From a bacterium (GTDB taxonomy: Bacteria > Zixibacteria > MSB-5A5 > GN15 > FEB-12): DNA of 8,333 bases. Shown one piece after another: positions 6,942 through 8,333 of the stretch. The position numbers were made by a program, and so were the translations under genes. The DNA lies in NCBI GenBank assembly GCA_030619425.1, contig JAUXBJ010000045.1:1-8333 (forward strand), given 5' to 3'. Each line of letters starts with the position of its first letter. The first letter of the stretch is position 1. The notes under the pieces were generated by a model, which saw only the letters and a program-made list of their open reading frames with translations, did not search any database and was not told where the DNA came from.

Positions 6942-6973
6942 GAAAAACCTCGGTCAAATGACCGAGGTTTTTC
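6942..6973. terminator. Bidirectional intrinsic terminator between convergent genes
   Basis: The arms at 6942-6956 and 6959-6973 are perfect 15-base reverse complements. The practical fold is a GC-rich stem ACCTCGGTC / GACCGAGGT closed by the loop AAAT, extended by an A-tract on the left and a T-tract on the right. It therefore has a U-run in either direction. It sits five bases after the zinc-ribbon stop and 49 bases downstream of the stop of the minus-strand M6 protease. Confidence 0.9.
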
Positions 6974-7022
6974 TTTTGGGCTATGCGCGGAGGAGAAGTC
7001 TGTGTATAGTTTTGTTCGAGCT

Positions 7023-8333
7023 TCAGCGCACCAAAACCATTTTCCTCGATTCCTCGAAATCACCAACAGCGATTCGATAGTAATAGACGCCTGAGGCTAA
7101 TTGTCGACCGCTGTCGGTCGTACCGTCAAATTCTACCGACGTCTCACCGGCCGACACGTTGCAATCAAGAACCTTAGCAACTCTTTGCCCAAGGCTGTTG
7201 TAGATTTCTACTACTGCGTGGGCCGCGACAGCAGTCGAGAAACTTATGGTCGTAGTTGGATTGAACGGGTTGGGATAGTTCTGGGCCAGGGTTGCCCGCA
7301 CTGGCAGTGGCTCATTATCGTCGTCATCAGGGGAATCGTCATTCGAGTACCCTGCCATGAGATCAGCATACGCGACACCATTGATGACACTGATGTTCTC
7401 CACACTGATCGGTGACTCCGTCCCGGAGTAGGCGTCCGTGCTCGGGATGGTTGTGCTGTTAAACGAGGTCTTACTAAAGGTCCCGGGGAATGGATCGCCG
7501 GCGTCGCCATGATCGTTCTTGCGTTCCAATTCGTACAAGCCGTCGGCTTGCTCCAAAGCCACCAGGTAGTGAGACGACGTCGCCAGACCGGGATACCACT
7601 CACCGGAATTGCTGTTCTTGTTTTCATCGATGTGCCAGATCAACAAACCTGCATTCGGCACGTATGAATCAAACCCGATCCGTTGTCTGTTCACGACCAG
7701 GAAGTATTCATTGCCGGGACTGCCGGAGGTCCACATCTTGAACGCCGTGTTGTTCTGCTCAACGTTCTCAATCGTCTGCGAAACGGCATCTTCAGTGACC
7801 TCGACAGGTGTCAGCCAACCGAGTTCCATCTTGCACCAGGCGCACAGATGGGCCGGCGATCCGCCGCGATTCTGCGGACCAAGCCAACTGCCGAAAGACA
7901 TCAAACCCCATTTGCCGACACCGTTGGACGAATAATCGGTGTCGTACAAATCCGGGAGCCCGAAGACATGTCCGAGTTCATGCGCGATAACTCCGATCGT
8001 CTGATCGCCCGGTGAATTCAGGAACTCCGGCTGTATGGTGTACGATGAGAGATACACGCCGTCACGATAGCGGGGACTGATACTCCATTTGTGCGACCAG
8101 ATGACATCGCTGCCGCCGCCGTACTCGGCGCCGCGCCCGGCATGAATAATCATCAACCCGTCGACTTCACCGTCACCATCGTTGTCGTAGTCGCTGAAAT
8201 CCACCAGCGGATCAACCATATCTATAAGATCCTCAACCAGCTTCTGCGAGTTTTGCGGATAGGTGCCCGTGCCGTTGTGGTTGTTAACGTAGTATTCATA
8301 GGTCATTGGCGCCCGCTGCCAGCCGATTTCCGA
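7023..8333 (-). CDS. M6-family (immune inhibitor A-like) secreted zinc metalloprotease with C-terminal FlgD/T9SS-like domain (partial, N-terminus beyond window)
   Basis: 436 residues are visible; the frame stays open to the right edge, so the signal peptide, propeptide and start are outside. The internal ATG at 8306 is not the true start, because the frame continues upstream as SEIGWQRAP, which fits the M6 domain. In visible-residue numbering, an acidic calcium-type loop DYDNDGDGEVDG lies at 48-59, the zinc site HELGHVFGLPDLYD at 118-131 (H118, E119, H122, with D128 as likely third ligand), and a Met-turn-like GLMSFG at 143-148. A mixed beta region follows to about 330, then the acidic linker NDDSPDDDDNEP (331-342). 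The C-terminal domain begins with NYPNPFNP (352-359) and ends SRKMVLVR, with the GVYYYRI strand near 415-421. This is the FlgD-Ig/T9SS type A-like module common on exported proteins of FCB-related bacteria. The enzyme is expected to act outside the cell; its substrate is unknown. Transcription should end at the shared hairpin at 6942-6973. Confidence 0.92.
   Translation of the reverse strand, partial: SEIGWQRAPMTYEYYVNNHNGTGTYPQNSQKLVEDLIDMVDPLVDFSDYDNDGDGEVDGLMIIHAGRGAEYGGGSDVIWSHKWSISPRYRDGVYLSSYTIQPEFLNSPGDQTIGVIAHELGHVFGLPDLYDTDYSSNGVGKWGLMSFGSWLGPQNRGGSPAHLCAWCKMELGWLTPVEVTEDAVSQTIENVEQNNTAFKMWTSGSPGNEYFLVVNRQRIGFDSYVPNAGLLIWHIDENKNSNSGEWYPGLATSSHYLVALEQADGLYELERKNDHGDAGDPFPGTFSKTSFNSTTIPSTDAYSGTESPISVENISVINGVAYADLMAGYSNDDSPDDDDNEPLPVRATLAQNYPNPFNPTTTISFSTAVAAHAVVEIYNSLGQRVAKVLDCNVSAGETSVEFDGTTDSGRQLASGVYYYRIAVGDFEESRKMVLVR

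Noticed and set aside
6426..6957. Two minus-strand open frames (6426-6860 and 6580-6957) across the intergenic region and the zinc-ribbon gene
   Set aside because: A hydrophobic patch in one of them looked like a membrane segment, but both are antisense to the convincing zinc ribbon and the protease end, lack a ribosome-binding site, and overlap each other.
1..8333. tRNA, rRNA, CRISPR array, insertion sequence, prophage or defence system
   Set aside because: No cloverleaf-like segment, spaced repeat array, transposase or integrase motif, or terminal inverted repeats were found on reading both strands.

Overview
The window looks like a chromosomal stretch from a didermic (Gram-negative type), GC-moderate environmental bacterium. 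The best guess is the FCB-like assemblage, probably a Zixibacteria-type lineage. This rests on three things seen together: a C-terminal NYPNPFNP-type FlgD/T9SS-like domain on a secreted protease, tandem GD...GIDISDLV...GGxPPPC dockerin-like repeats on another secreted protease, and an Omp85 outer-membrane barrel. The taxonomic call is inference; there is no rRNA or other marker gene here.

Layout. Positions 1-2479 (minus strand) hold a type IV pilus / type II secretion assembly pair: a complete PilB/GspE-type ATPase followed by an overlapping PilC/GspF-type inner-membrane platform protein that runs off the left edge. A 142-base divergent intergenic region (2480-2621) separates them from a plus-strand single-POTRA Omp85 (BamA/TamA-superfamily) outer-membrane protein (2622-4301). 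After a 220-base non-coding gap comes a large secreted zinc metalloprotease (4522-6573), resembling the MXAN_6640-type putative metalloproteases and ending in two dockerin-like repeats. A small zinc-ribbon protein (6721-6936, plus) follows. It is closed by a near-perfect bidirectional hairpin terminator (6942-6973), shared with a convergent minus-strand M6 (immune inhibitor A-like) metalloprotease (7023-8333). That protease carries a C-terminal FlgD/T9SS-like domain, and its N-terminus lies beyond the right edge.

Functionally the window is dominated by the cell envelope and export: pilus/secretion machinery, an outer-membrane barrel, and two exported zinc proteases from different families with different C-terminal accessory domains. 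The genes sit in separate transcription units, so a single joint pathway is not demonstrated. I see no RNA gene, CRISPR array, insertion sequence or prophage, and no clearly new system. The most interesting points are an apparent tandem c-di-GMP-binding (MshEN) domain in PilB, the two complementarily degenerate dockerin-like repeats, and an orphan single-POTRA Omp85 protein.
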